Below, in pieces: positions 7,664 to 8,232 of a DNA stretch of 8,232 nucleotides. A program made the translations under genes and the position numbers. Positions within the stretch are counted from its first letter, which is position 1, and each line of letters opens with the position of its first letter. The notes beneath the pieces were generated by a model. The model ran no database searches. It was not told the DNA's origin and saw only the letters and a program-made list of their open reading frames with translations. The stretch covers positions 1 through 8,232 of the forward strand of contig JBBRMQ010000198.1 in assembly GCA_038230775.1 (NCBI GenBank). The letters are read 5' to 3'. This DNA is from JBBRMQ01 sp038230775 (GTDB lineage Bacteria; Acidobacteriota; Thermoanaerobaculia; Gp7-AA8).

Positions 7664-7670
7664 CAGCGCC

Positions 7671-7732
7671 TCTGTGTGAGGACCGGCTTCAGCCGGTCAC
7701 GGCCGACCGGCTGAAGCCGGTCCTCACACAGA
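7671..7732. repeat. REPIN-like element, copy 2
   Basis: Arms 7671-7698 and 7705-7732 are perfect 28-nt reverse complements around the 6-nt spacer ACGGCC; pairing can continue for 4 more base pairs after one mismatch (7666-7669 with 7734-7737). The two internal 18-nt palindromes have the core GACCGGCTTCAGCCGGTC. The right arm with its flank (7705-7735) is identical to 879-909 of copy 1, while the spacers differ. It lies between the NHL gene and the M61 gene, and its right edge is about 20 nt from the M61 start codon, so it may overlap that gene's promoter and serve as the 3' end of the NHL transcript. Confidence 0.87.
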
Positions 7733-7741
7733 AGCGCGCGA

Positions 7742-7747
7742 TAGACT
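7742..7747 (+). promoter_or_regulatory. -10-like hexamer TAGACT for the M61 gene (leaderless geometry)
   Basis: TAGACT (four of six bases as in TATAAT, keeping the key TA and final T) is followed by exactly 6 nt (CGCCGC) and ATG 7754. There is no Shine-Dalgarno sequence. Any -35 contact would fall inside the right arm of the REPIN-like element. The TAG is also an in-frame stop that rules out an upstream start. Confidence 0.5.
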
Positions 7748-7753
7748 CGCCGC

Positions 7754-8232
7754 ATGAAACGTTTCGCCGTTGTTCTCTTTCTTGCGCAAACCGCCTTCGC
7801 CCAAACTCTCCTCGTCGACGCCACCGACGCGCGGCGCGGCATCTTCCACACGCACGAGACGCTGCCCGCGACCGCGGGTCCGATGACGCTCGTCTATCCG
7901 AAATGGATTCCCGGCGAGCACACGGCGACCGGACCCCTCATGCAGATGGCCGGCCTGCACATCCGCGCCGGGGGGCAGGAGCTCGAGTGGTCGCGCGATC
8001 GCGTCGATATGTTCGCCTTTCACATCAACGTGCCGCAGGGAATGAACTCGATCGACGTCGATTTCGACTACATGTCACCATCGAAGACATTCGGCGGCGG
8101 CTATGGCGAGTCAGCGAACGCCACGCAGAACCTGCTCCTGATTCTCTTCAATCATCACGTTCTCTATCCTGCAGGAGCTGCGACCGATCGCCTGATGTTT
8201 CGCGCGTCGGTCCGTCTGCCTGAAGGATGGCA
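7754..8232 (+). CDS. M61-family metallopeptidase (glycyl aminopeptidase-like), N-terminal part, 3' truncated
   Basis: The frame is open from ATG 7754 to the window edge, giving 159 full codons. Residues 1-16 form a clear signal peptide (MKR, hydrophobic core, AFA before Q17), so the enzyme is exported. YPKWIPGEH (48-56) is the hallmark of the M61 N-terminal beta domain. It is followed by a LEWSRDRVDMFAFHINVP-type strand pair and by NLLLILFNHHVLYPAG near residues 126-141, all matching the family order. The HExxH zinc site and the C-terminal PDZ domain expected for the family would lie beyond the window and are not seen. M61 enzymes cleave N-terminal glycine or alanine from peptides; the specificity here is unknown. 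An in-frame TAG 12 nt upstream fixes the start. It is separated from the NHL gene by a REPIN-like element and is probably transcribed on its own. Confidence 0.92.
   Translation, partial: MKRFAVVLFLAQTAFAQTLLVDATDARRGIFHTHETLPATAGPMTLVYPKWIPGEHTATGPLMQMAGLHIRAGGQELEWSRDRVDMFAFHINVPQGMNSIDVDFDYMSPSKTFGGGYGESANATQNLLLILFNHHVLYPAGAATDRLMFRASVRLPEGW

Noticed and set aside
842..7735. Composite transposon bounded by the two REPIN-like elements
   Set aside because: The elements lie in intergenic gaps and no transposase, target-site duplication or foreign composition is seen for the enclosed genes; independent insertion is simpler.
6985..7851. 288-codon minus-strand open frame spanning the NHL/M61 gap
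   Set aside because: It runs through the REPIN-like element and antisense to two supported genes, with Arg/Val/Asp-biased composition and no family features.

Overview
The window looks like part of a chromosome from a GC-rich, Gram-negative soil-type bacterium. The protein set (a sortilin/VPS10-like hydrolase tail, a very large NHL-propeller protein with Fn3 and Ig-like modules, a secreted M61-type peptidase) and the many intergenic GGCTTCAGCC palindromes fit Acidobacteriota best. That assignment is an inference from gene style; no marker gene is present.

Layout. (1) Positions 1-755, plus strand: the 3' end of a VPS10/BNR-propeller 'glycosyl hydrolase' type protein. (2) Positions 756-977: a convergent intergenic gap holding one short GC-rich palindrome and one large REPIN-like inverted pair. 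(3) Positions 978-1985, minus strand: a complete exported zinc deacylase of the succinylglutamate desuccinylase/aspartoacylase family. (4) A 22-bp divergent gap (1986-2007) in which two -10-like hexamers on opposite strands overlap by two bases. (5) Positions 2008-7644, plus strand: a giant exported protein of 1878 residues with 12 NHL repeats (probably two six-bladed propellers), four Fn3-like domains with paired cysteines, two ASH/BACON-like Ig domains and four divergent C-terminal beta-sandwich repeats. I place its start at GTG 2008, not at the upstream in-frame starts. (6) Positions 7645-7753: an intergenic gap with a perfect 14-bp palindrome and a second REPIN-like element nearly identical to the first. 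(7) Positions 7754-8232, plus strand: the N-terminal part of an M61-family (glycyl aminopeptidase-like) peptidase, running off the window.

All three genes whose starts are visible encode predicted signal peptides ending A-x-A followed by Gln. All three have a TAnnnT hexamer exactly 6 nt before the start codon and no Shine-Dalgarno sequence. This is the geometry of leaderless transcripts and is the most coherent non-obvious signal here. The four proteins look like an export-oriented neighbourhood (peptidase, deacylase, propeller proteins). No operon joins them, and a shared pathway is not demonstrated. I found no RNA genes, CRISPR array, insertion sequence or phage genes.
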